A DNA stretch of 58,874 bases from Massilia cavernae (GTDB lineage Bacteria; Pseudomonadota; Gammaproteobacteria; Burkholderiales; Burkholderiaceae_D): assembly GCF_003590855.1 (NCBI RefSeq), contig NZ_QYUP01000012.1, positions 1-58,874 on the forward strand. Reading direction: 5' to 3'. The notes below the pieces were generated by a model, which was not told the origin of the DNA, did no database searches, and saw nothing but the letters and a program-made list of their open reading frames with translations. How positions within the stretch are numbered: the first letter of the stretch is position 1; every line of letters begins with the position of its first letter. This document shows, in pieces, positions 1 through 8,632 of the stretch. A program made the translations under genes and the position numbers.

Positions 1-473
1 GAGCTGGCCAACGTCGACGTCAAGCGCCGGTGGACGGCACCGTGGTCGGCCTGGCCGTGTTCACCCAGGGCGGCGTGGTATCGCCGGGCTTCCGCATGAT
101 GGACATCGTGCCGAGCGGCGACGCGCTGGTGGCCGAAGGCCGCCTGCCGGTCAACCTGGTCGACAAGGTGCACGCCGGCCTGCCGGTCGAACTGATCTTC
201 TCCGCGTTTAACACCAACACCACGCCGCACATCCCGGGCGAAGTGACCCACGTGTCGGCCGACCGTTCGGTCGACGAGCGCACCGGCGAGCCGTTCTACA
301 AAGTGCGCGTCAAGGTGACCGATGCCGGCGCCAAGCTGATCGCCACCAAGAAGCTCGACGTCCAGCCCGGCATGCCGGTGGAACTGTTCGTCAAGACCGG
401 CGAGCGCACCATGATGAACTACCTGATCAAGCCGATCATCGACCGCGCCCAGACTTCGATGAGCGAGGACTGA
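1..473 (+). CDS. HlyD-family type I secretion membrane fusion protein, C-terminal part
   Basis: Only the C-terminal part is inside the window; the start lies upstream. The readable part has the lipoyl/beta-barrel end of a periplasmic adaptor: APVDGTVVGLAVFTQGGVV followed by a barrel-like segment ending in TMMNYLIKPIID. Proteins of this family bridge an inner-membrane ABC exporter and a TolC-like channel. The gene ends 2 nt before an outer-membrane factor gene, which supports the role. Oddity: the first bases read ELANVDVKR in frame 1, which looks like the expected upstream helix, while the domain continues in frame 3 from about position 24. A small deletion or error near 27-33 probably joins them. 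Confidence 0.85.
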   Translation, partial: AGQRRRQAPVDGTVVGLAVFTQGGVVSPGFRMMDIVPSGDALVAEGRLPVNLVDKVHAGLPVELIFSAFNTNTTPHIPGEVTHVSADRSVDERTGEPFYKVRVKVTDAGAKLIATKKLDVQPGMPVELFVKTGERTMMNYLIKPIIDRAQTSMSED

Positions 474-475
474 CC

Positions 476-1834
476 ATGGCCCCAGTCAAAGCGAACGCAA
501 CCGCCAGCCGCCTGCGCCGCGGCGCCTGGGCCATCGGCACCATGCTCGCGCTGCAGGCCGGCAGCGCCGGCGCGGTCAGCCTGCAGCAGGCCTACGAGGC
601 CGCGCTGAAGAACGATCCGGCCTACCGCATGAACTTCTACGAGAACGAGGCCGGCAAGGAAAACCGCATCATCGGCCGCGCCAACCTGCTGCCCAGCCTG
701 TCGGGCAGCTACAACGCCAACCGCATCCGAGCCGACGTGACCCAGCAAGTCGGGGGCAACGAGAACCTTACCCATCCGCGCTACATCAGCCGCAGCGGCG
801 TAGTGCAGCTGCGCCAGCCGCTGGTCAACTTCGACGCCTACGCGCGCTACCGCCAGGGCATCGCGCAGACCGACGAGAGCGCGGCGCGCTTCGAGAGCCA
901 CAAGGATGAAGTGGCGGTGCGCGTGGTCAGCGCCTACCTCGACGCGCTGTACGCGCGCGACCAGCTGAACCTGGTACTGGCGCAGCGCAAAGCCTACAGC
1001 GAGCAGATGAAGGTCAACGACCGCCTGTTTGAAAAAGGCGAGGGTACCAGGACCGATATGCTCGAAACCCAGGCCCGGCTCGACCTCGCCGAAGCCCAGG
1101 TGCTGGAAGCCCAGGACAACCTGACCGCCGCGCGCAACACGCTGGAAGGCGTGATCGGCATGGATCCCGGCGAGCTCGATTCGCTGTCGGCCTCGTTCCG
1201 CATCGACCAGCTCGCGCCGGCCGAATTCGACGACTGGCGCCGGACCGCGCTGGCCAGGAACCCCGACCTGCAGGCCGCGCGCCTGGCGGTGGACGTGGCG
1301 CAGCAGGAGCTGAACAAGGCGCGCGCCGGCCACGCGCCACGCCTCGATTTCGTCGCCAGTTACAGCAAGAGCGATTCCGAAACGCTGACCCAGCTCAATC
1401 AGGAATCGCTCAACCGCTCGGTCGGCATCCAGCTCAACGTGCCGATTTATTCGGGTGGCCAGGTCAGCGCGGTGTCGCGCCAGGCGGTCGCCGCGCGCGA
1501 ACGCGCCAAGGCCGACCTGGACCGCCGCACCAGCCTTGTGCTGGTCGAGCTGCGCAAGGCGCACAGCCTGATGCTGAGCAGCGTCGCCAAGGTGGATGCA
1601 CTGGTGAAGGCGGTCAATTCGGGCAAGCTGCTGGTCACCGCGACCGAGCAAAGCATCAAGGGCGGCGTGCGCATCAACCTCGACTTGCTGACCGCCCAGC
1701 AGCAGCTGGCCGCCACCCAGCGCGACCTGGCGCAGGCCCGCTACAGCTACCTGATCGGCACTTTGCGCCTGAGGGCGGCGGCGGGAACGCTGACCGGCGA
1801 GGACGTGATGAAGGTGGCGCGCTTCTTCGAATAG
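476..1834 (+). CDS. TolC-family outer membrane channel of a type I secretion system
   Basis: A 452-residue protein with an N-terminal signal region ending near AGSAGA, then the paired efflux-protein repeats expected for a TolC trimer: the first begins SLQQAYEAALKNDPAYRMN and the second lies around residues 240-440. It would form the outer-membrane and periplasmic tunnel through which the substrate of the preceding HlyD/ABC exporter leaves. The start ATG lies 2 nt after the stop of the HlyD gene, so the two are in one operon. The exporter ATPase and its substrate are not in the window. Which substrate it secretes cannot be told from this sequence. Confidence 0.9.
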   Translation: MAPVKANATASRLRRGAWAIGTMLALQAGSAGAVSLQQAYEAALKNDPAYRMNFYENEAGKENRIIGRANLLPSLSGSYNANRIRADVTQQVGGNENLTHPRYISRSGVVQLRQPLVNFDAYARYRQGIAQTDESAARFESHKDEVAVRVVSAYLDALYARDQLNLVLAQRKAYSEQMKVNDRLFEKGEGTRTDMLETQARLDLAEAQVLEAQDNLTAARNTLEGVIGMDPGELDSLSASFRIDQLAPAEFDDWRRTALARNPDLQAARLAVDVAQQELNKARAGHAPRLDFVASYSKSDSETLTQLNQESLNRSVGIQLNVPIYSGGQVSAVSRQAVAARERAKADLDRRTSLVLVELRKAHSLMLSSVAKVDALVKAVNSGKLLVTATEQSIKGGVRINLDLLTAQQQLAATQRDLAQARYSYLIGTLRLRAAAGTLTGEDVMKVARFFE

Positions 1835-2097
1835 TGCGTTGTTGGTTTTTCAGTCAATGTTGGTATGAAGATCACTAACTGGAGGGCACGCAATGGCAGC
1901 GACATTCGCGCAAGTTCAGCAGCTTTACATCGTTGTGATTCAACTTGATTAGAAAAGATTGATTTCCCCCTTGGCTCGGTGCGAGAATAATCCTGTTGAA
2001 TCTCCTTCATGATCCAGCGGTGTTGTGCGAGGATCAAAAGTTTTCACATGGCGTATGCGCCCCGTTACGGCCGGCAACGATTAAACTCGGGAAAAGA
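1835..2097. other. Intergenic region upstream of the toxin-antitoxin pair
   Basis: This AT-richer stretch of 263 nt carries no convincing gene. It must hold the promoter of the downstream antitoxin gene. A short dyad GGCG-TATG-CGCC lies at 2050-2061, about 37 nt before the antitoxin ATG. That is a plausible place for an autoregulatory antitoxin site, but the evidence is weak. No clear terminator follows the TolC-like gene. Confidence 0.35.
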
Positions 2098-2373
2098 ATG
2101 GCACATAGAGAAACCAAAGTCCTTACGGCACACGTTCCTCTGCCGCTGGCCGATAAGGTCGACCAGCTGGCCGCCAAACTTGAGCGATCGCGCGGTTGGA
2201 TCGTCAAGCAGGCGCTCAGCGCCTGGGTCGACCAGGAAGAGGAGCGGAGCCGGCTCACGCGCGAGGCAATGGCCGACGTGGACGCCGGACGGGTCATCGA
2301 CCACCAGGCGGTACAGGCATGGGCAGACAGCCTCGGTACGGATCAACCGACACGGGCGCCGGTGGTGGACTGA
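2098..2373 (+). CDS. ParD-like ribbon-helix-helix antitoxin
   Basis: A 91-residue protein starting MAHRETKVLTAHVPLPLADKV. It has the short beta strand followed by two helices (LAAKLERSRGWIVKQALSAWV) typical of ribbon-helix-helix antitoxins and a charged, probably flexible C-terminus that would wrap the toxin. The ATG at 2098 is chosen because the RHH strand begins just after it; a longer reading from 1996 adds unrelated sequence. Its stop overlaps the start of the toxin gene by one base (TGATG), so the pair is translationally coupled. By analogy with ParD it probably also represses its own promoter. Confidence 0.8.
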   Translation: MAHRETKVLTAHVPLPLADKVDQLAAKLERSRGWIVKQALSAWVDQEEERSRLTREAMADVDAGRVIDHQAVQAWADSLGTDQPTRAPVVD

Positions 2374-2648
2374 TGGAGTTGCGATGGACCAGCAAGGTAT
2401 TGTCCGATTTGACGCGACTGTACGACTTTCTGGCCACGGTGAACAAACCTGCGGCGACGCGTGCCGTTCAAGCGCTGACCGCCGCTGCCGTCACGCTGGC
2501 GTCAAACCCACGTATTGGCGAACGGCTTGATGAGTTCGAGCCGCGTGAGATTCGGCGCATTCTTGTTGGCAGTTATGAGTTGCGTTACGAAATTACCCAG
2601 GCCACGATCTATGTCTTGCGGCTGTGGCATACCCGCGAAGAACGATAG
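2373..2648 (+). CDS. RelE/ParE-family toxin
   Basis: A 91-residue protein starting MELRWTSKVLSDLTRLYDFLA with the RelE/ParE fold pattern: N-terminal strand, long helical hairpin (NKPAATRAVQALTAAAVTLASNP) and a C-terminal sheet containing RRILVGSYELRYEI and IYVLRLWHTREER. The RIL.GSYELRY and WHTRE motifs are usual in ParE-type toxins, which act on DNA gyrase, though the target here is inferred. It is coupled to the antitoxin by a one-base overlap. The gene is intact. It is convergent with trhO, with a hairpin between them. Confidence 0.8.
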   Translation: MELRWTSKVLSDLTRLYDFLATVNKPAATRAVQALTAAAVTLASNPRIGERLDEFEPREIRRILVGSYELRYEITQATIYVLRLWHTREER

Positions 2649-2651
2649 CCC

Positions 2652-2690
2652 CCGCGAAGACGGAAACGGCAACTGTCGTTACCTTCGCGG
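2652..2690. terminator. Long dyad between convergent parE-like gene and trhO
   Basis: Perfect 8-nt arms CCGCGAAG (2652-2659) and CTTCGCGG (2683-2690) enclose a 23-nt middle that is itself partly complementary. The element sits directly after the toxin stop and before the trhO stop on the other strand, and AAAATAT follows. It probably serves as a bidirectional terminator, although there is no long T tract. Confidence 0.5.
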
Positions 2691-2711
2691 AAAATATGCC
2701 ATGCGGGGCCC

Positions 2712-3605
2712 TTAAGCTCGCTGATGTTCCTGCGGGGCCGCATTCGTCTGCGACGCATTCTGCATGTCCGCATAGCAATGCGGGCACGACACGCCGTACT
2801 CATATTCCGGCGCCAGCTGCTGGCGCGGCGTGACCACGGCGCGGCAGGCGAAACACTGCACGGTGGTGGACGGCTCCAGCTTCGGGCTGAGCGCGGTACG
2901 GTAGTCGAACACGAAGCAGTCGCCCGTGTAGTGCTCGCCGCCGACGTCCTCGAAATACTTCAGGATGCCGCCTTCGAGCTGGTACACGTTCTCGTAGCCG
3001 ATGTTTTGCATGTGGATAGCCGCCTTTTCGCAGCGGATGCCGCCGGTGCAGAAGGTCACCACGGTCTTGTCGGCCAGCGCATCCTTGTTCGCCGCAATCA
3101 CGTCCGGGAACTCGGTGAACTTGCTGATGCGGTAGTCGATGGTATTGGTAAAGGTGCCCACGTCCACTTCGAAGGCATTGCGCGTGTCGACCATGACAAC
3201 CGGCTTGCCGTTGTCGTCATGGCCCTGGTCGAGCCAGCGCTTGAGCGTCACAGGTTCGACCGCAGGCGCGCGGCCCAGCTCAGGCTTGATCAGCGGCATG
3301 CGCATCGTGATGATCTCGCTCTTGAGCTTGACCAGCATGCGTTTGTGCGATTGTTCTTCCGACAGGCTTTCCTTGACTTCGATATCGGCGAAACGCGGGT
3401 CGCTGCGCAGCCAGGCGAGGTAGCCGTCGATATTCTCACGAGTGCCGGACAGGAACATATTGATGCCCTCCGGTGTCAACAGGATGGTGCCCTTGAGCGA
3501 CAGTTGCTGGCAGATGGCCTGGTACTGAGGACGCATCGCTTCGGTATTGTCGAAGGTGACAAACTTGTAAGCGGCGATATTGATGTAGGAAGTAGCGGAT
3601 TGCAT
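2712..3605 (-). CDS. trhO: tRNA uridine(34) hydroxylase, rhodanese family (TrhO)
   Basis: A 297-residue protein of the UPF0176/YceA family, which hydroxylates wobble uridine 34 of tRNA using oxygen (5-hydroxyuridine, precursor of cmo5U). An N-terminal acylphosphatase-like segment (YKFVTFDN onward) is followed by a rhodanese domain with the active loop [11 protein letters not shown], catalytic Cys186 and a second Cys192. A C-terminal Cys-rich tail (CFACRAVV and CPHCYADM) may bind zinc. The start is placed at the ATG at 3605, matching family N-termini; a longer reading to 3638 adds 11 unrelated residues. It is divergent from the acyltransferase gene. Confidence 0.9.
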   Translation of the reverse strand: MQSATSYINIAAYKFVTFDNTEAMRPQYQAICQQLSLKGTILLTPEGINMFLSGTRENIDGYLAWLRSDPRFADIEVKESLSEEQSHKRMLVKLKSEIITMRMPLIKPELGRAPAVEPVTLKRWLDQGHDDNGKPVVMVDTRNAFEVDVGTFTNTIDYRISKFTEFPDVIAANKDALADKTVVTFCTGGIRCEKAAIHMQNIGYENVYQLEGGILKYFEDVGGEHYTGDCFVFDYRTALSPKLEPSTTVQCFACRAVVTPRQQLAPEYEYGVSCPHCYADMQNASQTNAAPQEHQRA

Positions 3606-3719
3606 GGCGGGGGTCAGTGCATAAAGACAGGGCATCATTATAAAGCAATGGCCTTATCCAGAGTGCGGCCGTACAATACTTGCACACGGTATATATCCGA
3701 CAATTAAAAGCCGTTTCCC

Positions 3720-4832
3720 ATGAGATCGCTGAACATCCCCTATAACCCGCGCACCGACCAGCTGCGTTGGCTGGCGGCAACAATGGTGTTCCTGTTCCAT
3801 TTCCACGGGCAATGGCGTGGCCTCGGCGGCGCGGCGCTTGAGTCGCCGTGGACGGGGCTAGTGACGGAAGGGCACACCGGGGTAGGGCTGTTCTTCACGC
3901 TGTCCGGATTCCTGTTCATGCAGATCGCGCTGCACGTGAAGAGCATTAACTACCGCGATTTCATGCGCAACCGCTTCCTGCGGATCTTCCCGCTGTTCTT
4001 CCTCGTTTTCCTGGTCGCCACGTCGATAGGCCGCGACAAATTCCAGCCGCAGGACATCTTCTACCTGTTTGCCACCAACCTCGGCCTGGCGCCGACGTCG
4101 CAGACGGTGATCACCGGCGCGGCGTGGACGATTTCGCTCGAATTCATGTTCTACGCAATCTTCCCCTTCCTTGCGCGCTTCGCGATGGAACGCGGCCCGC
4201 GCTACCTGTTCAGCCTGCTGGCGCTGCTGTTCTTCTTCAAGGTGGCCGCCTACACCGTCAACCAGAACAGCACGCTGATGTTCTTCAGCACCTTCGTCGG
4301 GCGTTTCGACCAGTTCCTGATCGGCATGTTGGCGGCAATGCTGTACCAGCAGCATAGTCTCGCGCTGCACCGCCGCGCAGGATGGCTGGTGCCGCTGACC
4401 TTCATGCTGGCGATCGCCGGCAGCGCCTTGCAATCGAAGCTGGGCGCCCTCGGCGTGCAGCCGCGTTCGGCATTCTGGATCGTCTGGTCGACCTTGGAAA
4501 GCAGCGTGTGGGCCTGCGTGATCCTGGCGTGGGTGTCGTTCGACAAGGCGCTGCCGGCGTGGCTCGAACGCGTGATGATCCACGGCGGAAAGATCAGCTT
4601 CTCGTTCTACCTGCTGCACATGGGCGTGCTGCACGTGGTGGCGCAGGCGATGCACATGTACGGCATGGCGGGGAAGGTTACCTGGGCGCACGCGCTGCTG
4701 ATGCTGCCGCTTGCCTATGCCGCCACCTGGGCCTTGTCGGCGCTGAGCTACAACACCATCGAGGAACCCTTCCTGCGTATGCGGCGCTGCTACGGCGCGG
4801 TCAAGCCGGTGCCGCTGGCTTCGGCGGCCTGA
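3720..4832 (+). CDS. Membrane acyltransferase, acyltransferase-3 (OafA/WecH-like) family
   Basis: A 370-residue integral membrane protein with about ten hydrophobic segments and the family start RTDQLRWLAATMVFLFHFHG, in which the His residues of the first membrane segment are the conserved putative catalytic ones. A mid-protein GAAWTISLEFMFYAIFP segment and a C-terminal YNTIEEPFLRMRR also match the family. Members O-acetylate or otherwise acylate surface sugars. The acceptor is unknown; proximity to an LPS locus makes a surface polysaccharide plausible. It is transcribed alone, divergently from trhO. Confidence 0.8.
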   Translation: MRSLNIPYNPRTDQLRWLAATMVFLFHFHGQWRGLGGAALESPWTGLVTEGHTGVGLFFTLSGFLFMQIALHVKSINYRDFMRNRFLRIFPLFFLVFLVATSIGRDKFQPQDIFYLFATNLGLAPTSQTVITGAAWTISLEFMFYAIFPFLARFAMERGPRYLFSLLALLFFFKVAAYTVNQNSTLMFFSTFVGRFDQFLIGMLAAMLYQQHSLALHRRAGWLVPLTFMLAIAGSALQSKLGALGVQPRSAFWIVWSTLESSVWACVILAWVSFDKALPAWLERVMIHGGKISFSFYLLHMGVLHVVAQAMHMYGMAGKVTWAHALLMLPLAYAATWALSALSYNTIEEPFLRMRRCYGAVKPVPLASAA

Positions 4833-4985
4833 GGAGGATCGGTCTTGCGCGGCGCGGGGCGAAATCGCGCGGGTGGAAGTGTCAAGCATTTTCTGGCAAC
4901 ATCCGCCCCGATGCGCAGCATGATTCCCGCCGACAGCCTCCCGTCACGGTAAAATACCGCTCTTTCTCAGCAGGTGAATCGGAAC

Positions 4986-7900
4986 ATGAGCATGGATGTC
5001 CTCGAAGTGGGTAGTGAAGCGGCCGTTGCGCCGGCCAAGCCAGTGGCCCCGGCATTCGTCCACCTGCGCGTGCACACCGAGTACTCCATCGCCGACGGCC
5101 TGGTGCGGATCGACGATGTCGTGGCCGCCGCCGCCAAGGACAAGCAGCCCGCGCTCGCCGTCACCGACCTGGCCAACCTGTTCGGCATGGTCAAATTCTA
5201 CAAGGCCGCGCGCGGCAAGGGCGTCAAGCCGGTGATCGGCGTCGACGCCTGGATCACCAACGACGACAACCGCGACAAGCCGAGCCGCCTGCTGCTGCTG
5301 GCGAAAAACCGCACCGGCTATCTGCAGCTGTGCGAACTGCTGTCGAAAGCCTGGCTGACCAACCAGCATAAGGGCCGCGCCGAAATCCGTCCCGAGTGGC
5401 TGGAAGCGCTTGCCACAAGCACCTCGACCCTGTACCCGGACGAACCCCAGGCCAATGGCCTGATCGCGCTGTCTGGCGCCCATTTCGGCGACGTCGGCAC
5501 CGCCATCGAGAACGGCAACCTGGCGCTGGCTGAACGCTGCGCGCGCCGCTGGGCGTCGGCATTCCCGGGTCACTTCTATATCGAAGTGCAACGCGCCGGC
5601 CAGGCCAACCAGGAAGCCCAGGTGCGCCAGGCGGTGGCGCTGGCGGCCAAGCTTGGCCTGCCGGTGGTGGCCACCCACCCGGTGCAGTTCGTGTCGCGCG
5701 ACGAGTTCATCGCGCACGAGGCGCGCACCTGTATCGCCGAAGGCGAGATGCTCGCCAACGGCAAGCGCGTCAAGCGTTTCAACGAAGAGATGTGCTTCAA
5801 GTCGCAGGCCGAGATGGCGGAGCTGTTCGCCGACATGCCGGCTGCGCTGCAAAACTCGGTCGAAATCGCGAAGCGCTGCAACGTCGTGCTCACGCTCGGC
5901 AAGCCGCAGCTGCCTGACTTCCCGACTCCGCCGGGCATGACCATCGATGAATTCCTGGTCGCCGAATCGAAGGCGGGCCTGGAGCTGCGCCTGGAGCACC
6001 TGTACCCCGATCCGGTCAAGCGCGAGCAAGCGCGCCCGCGCTACGAGTCGCGCCTGAAGTTCGAGACCGATACGATCTGCAACATGAAGTTCCCCGGCTA
6101 CTTCCTGATCGTTGCGGAGTTCATCAAGTGGGCCAAGGAAAACGGCGTGCCGGTCGGCCCGGGCCGCGGTTCGGGCGCGGGTTCGCTGGTGGCGTACTGC
6201 CTGCTGATTACCGACCTCGACCCGCTCAAGTACAATCTGCTGTTCGAGCGCTTCCTGAACCCGGAACGCGTTTCGATGCCCGACTTCGACATCGACTTTT
6301 GCCAGGAAAACCGCGACCGCGTGATCCAGCACGTGAAGGACCTGTACGGGCGCGAAGCGGTGTCCCAGATCGCCACCTTCGGTACCATGGCCGCGAAAGG
6401 CGCGATCCGCGACGTCGGCCGCGTGCTCGATTTCGGCTACAACTTCTGCGACGGCGTCTCCAAGCTGATCCCGTTCAAGCCGGGCAAGCCGGTGTCGATC
6501 GCCGAGGCCATCGAAGAAGAACCGATGCTCAAGGAGCGCCTCGAAAACGAAGAAGAGGTCAAGCAGCTGCTGGACCTGGCGCAGCAGGTCGAAGGCATCA
6601 CCCGCAACATCGGCATGCACGCCGGCGGCGTGCTGATCGCCCCCGGCAAGCTGACCGATTTCTGCCCGCTGTACACACAGGGCGGCGAGACCGGTGTGGT
6701 GTCGCAGTACGACAAGGACGACGTCGAAGCCGTCGGCCTGGTGAAGTTCGACTTCCTGGGTCTGACCACCTTGACCATCCTCGACCGCGCGGTCAAGTAC
6801 ATCAAGCAGCTCGACCCGGTGGAGAAGGACTTCGACCTGGCGCGCCTGCCGCTCAACGACAAGGGTTCGTACGACCTGCTGACCAAGGCCAAGACGGTCG
6901 CGATCTTCCAGCTTGAATCGCGCGGCATGCAGGGCATGCTGAAGGACGCGCGTCCCGACCGCTTCGAGGACATCATCGCGCTGGTGGCGCTGTACCGTCC
7001 GGGCCCGATGGACCTGATCCCGGACTTCTGCAAGCGCAAGCACGGCGAGAAGTTCGACTACCCCGATCCGCGCACCGAGTCGATCCTGTCCGAGACCTAC
7101 GGCATCATGGTCTACCAGGAGCAGGTGATGCAGATGGCGCAGATCGTCGGCGGCTACTCGCTGGGCGGCGCGGACATGCTGCGCCGCGCGATGGGCAAGA
7201 AGAAGGCCGAGGAGATGGCGGAGCACCGCGAGATCTTCCGCGCCGGCGCCGCCAAGGACGGGCTGTCGACCGAAAAGGCCGACGAGATCTTCGACCTGAT
7301 GGAAAAGTTCGCGGGCTACGGCTTCAACAAGTCGCACGCGGCCGCGTACGCGCTGCTGTCGTACCACACCGCCTACCTGAAGGTGCACCATACCGCCGCG
7401 TTCATGGCAGCCAACATGTCGCTGGCGATGGAAGACACCGACAAGATCAAGATCCTGGTCGAGGACTCGATCGACGTCTGCCGCCTGACGATGCTCCCGC
7501 CGGACATCAACGAGTCGCACTTCCGCTTTACGCCGGAAGGCCCGGCGCCGTCGGTGACAGGCAAGCCCGTGACGAACATCCGCTATGGCCTTGGCGGCGT
7601 GAAGGGCTGCGGCCAGGGCGCGATCGAGGCGATCATCGCCGCGCGCGAGAGCGGCGGCAAGTTCAAGGACCTGTTCGACTTCTGCAAGCGGGTCGACCGC
7701 AAGCAGATCAACCGCCGCACCATTGAGTCCCTCATTCGCGCCGGCGCGATGGACTGCTTCGGCGTGGATCGCGCCGTCTTGCTGGCGTCGGTGGCGTTTG
7801 CGGTGGAAGTGGCCGACCAGGCAGCGGCGTCGATCAACCAGGTCAGCCTGTTCGGCGGCGACGACAGTGACTTGGTGGCGCCTCCGGAGTACGTGAAGGT

Positions 7901-8537
7901 GCTGCCGTGGACCGACAAGCAGAAGCTGTCCGAGGAAAAAGTCGCGCTCGGCTTCTACCTGTCCGGCCACATGTTCGACTCGTATGCCGGTGAAGTGCGC
8001 CGCTTCGCACGCACCAAGCTGGCCGACCTCGACCCGTCGCGCGAGCCGCGCATGCTGTGCGGCGTGATCACCGGCGTGCGTCCGCAGATGACCCAGCGCG
8101 GCAAGATCCTGATCGTCACGCTGGACGACAAGACCGCGGTGGTGGAAGTGACGGTGTACAGCGAGGTGTTCGAGGCGAACAAGAACATCTTCAAGGAAGA
8201 CGATTTCCTGCTGGTGGTGGGCAAGGTGTCGGAAGACCGCTTCAACGGCGGCCTGCGCATCACGGCGGAGAAGGTGTACGACCTGACCGCTTCGCGCATC
8301 CATTACGGCCGCCAGCTTGGCATGTACCTGCCGCAACCGGTGCCGACGGCGAAGATGGCCGAGGTGCTCAAGCCGCACCGCATGCAGGAGGGCCTGCCGC
8401 TGGCGGTGCGCTACAAGCCGGAGGGCGTCGACTGCACGCTGCAGCTGGGCGACGACTGGCTGGTGGCGCCATCCGATGCGCTGACCTTGGCGCTCGAGCA
8501 GGTGCTGGGTGCAAAAGAAGTCGCGATCGAGTATTAA
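4986..8537 (+). CDS. dnaE: DNA polymerase III subunit alpha
   Basis: The replicative polymerase catalytic subunit, 1183 residues, close to the usual 1160-1190. An N-terminal PHP domain (FVHLRVHTEYSIADGLVRIDD) is followed by the C-family polymerase core with the catalytic motif PDFDIDF (Asp433 and Asp435), the fingers region with GYGFNKSHAAAYALLSYHTAYLK, a tandem HhH region and a C-terminal OB fold (RGKILIVTLDDKTAVVEVTVYSEVF). The ATG at 4986 is preferred because AGGTGA lies about 8 nt upstream; an upstream GTG at 4974 lies on that ribosome site. It is a single gene followed by a REP-like palindrome. Confidence 0.97.
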   Translation: MSMDVLEVGSEAAVAPAKPVAPAFVHLRVHTEYSIADGLVRIDDVVAAAAKDKQPALAVTDLANLFGMVKFYKAARGKGVKPVIGVDAWITNDDNRDKPSRLLLLAKNRTGYLQLCELLSKAWLTNQHKGRAEIRPEWLEALATSTSTLYPDEPQANGLIALSGAHFGDVGTAIENGNLALAERCARRWASAFPGHFYIEVQRAGQANQEAQVRQAVALAAKLGLPVVATHPVQFVSRDEFIAHEARTCIAEGEMLANGKRVKRFNEEMCFKSQAEMAELFADMPAALQNSVEIAKRCNVVLTLGKPQLPDFPTPPGMTIDEFLVAESKAGLELRLEHLYPDPVKREQARPRYESRLKFETDTICNMKFPGYFLIVAEFIKWAKENGVPVGPGRGSGAGSLVAYCLLITDLDPLKYNLLFERFLNPERVSMPDFDIDFCQENRDRVIQHVKDLYGREAVSQIATFGTMAAKGAIRDVGRVLDFGYNFCDGVSKLIPFKPGKPVSIAEAIEEEPMLKERLENEEEVKQLLDLAQQVEGITRNIGMHAGGVLIAPGKLTDFCPLYTQGGETGVVSQYDKDDVEAVGLVKFDFLGLTTLTILDRAVKYIKQLDPVEKDFDLARLPLNDKGSYDLLTKAKTVAIFQLESRGMQGMLKDARPDRFEDIIALVALYRPGPMDLIPDFCKRKHGEKFDYPDPRTESILSETYGIMVYQEQVMQMAQIVGGYSLGGADMLRRAMGKKKAEEMAEHREIFRAGAAKDGLSTEKADEIFDLMEKFAGYGFNKSHAAAYALLSYHTAYLKVHHTAAFMAANMSLAMEDTDKIKILVEDSIDVCRLTMLPPDINESHFRFTPEGPAPSVTGKPVTNIRYGLGGVKGCGQGAIEAIIAARESGGKFKDLFDFCKRVDRKQINRRTIESLIRAGAMDCFGVDRAVLLASVAFAVEVADQAAASINQVSLFGGDDSDLVAPPEYVKVLPWTDKQKLSEEKVALGFYLSGHMFDSYAGEVRRFARTKLADLDPSREPRMLCGVITGVRPQMTQRGKILIVTLDDKTAVVEVTVYSEVFEANKNIFKEDDFLLVVGKVSEDRFNGGLRITAEKVYDLTASRIHYGRQLGMYLPQPVPTAKMAEVLKPHRMQEGLPLAVRYKPEGVDCTLQLGDDWLVAPSDALTLALEQVLGAKEVAIEY

Positions 8538-8545
8538 GAAAGGCG

Positions 8546-8622
8546 GCGGATGCGGCCTGCGGCCTTATCCGCCCTACGAAATCATGCATGGGACGTAGGG
8601 CGGATAAGCGAAGCGCATCCGC
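8546..8622. repeat. REP-like nested palindrome with GTAGGGCGGATAAGCG motif, copy 1
   Basis: Two nested inverted repeats follow dnaE: inner 15-nt arms CTTATCCGCCCTACG (8564-8578) and its complement (8594-8608), outer arms GCGGATGCG (8546-8554) and CGCATCCGC (8614-8622). The 16-nt core GTAGGGCGGATAAGCG recurs at 49035-49050 near maf. It lies between the convergent dnaE and GT2 genes, so it can act as a transcript end. Similar elements are common in Oxalobacteraceae as I recall; their origin is not visible here. Confidence 0.8.
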
Positions 8623-8632
8623 GTGCCCGCAT

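Noticed and set aside
419..1651. Long open frame antisense to the TolC-like gene
   Set aside because: Composition is that of a mirrored GC-rich gene, with no recognisable family; the plus-strand TolC frame has clear motifs.
4944..8378. 1144-codon open frame antisense to dnaE
   Set aside because: It mirrors dnaE codons and is rich in His, Arg, Val and Ala with no domain. High GC leaves few stop codons on the opposite strand.
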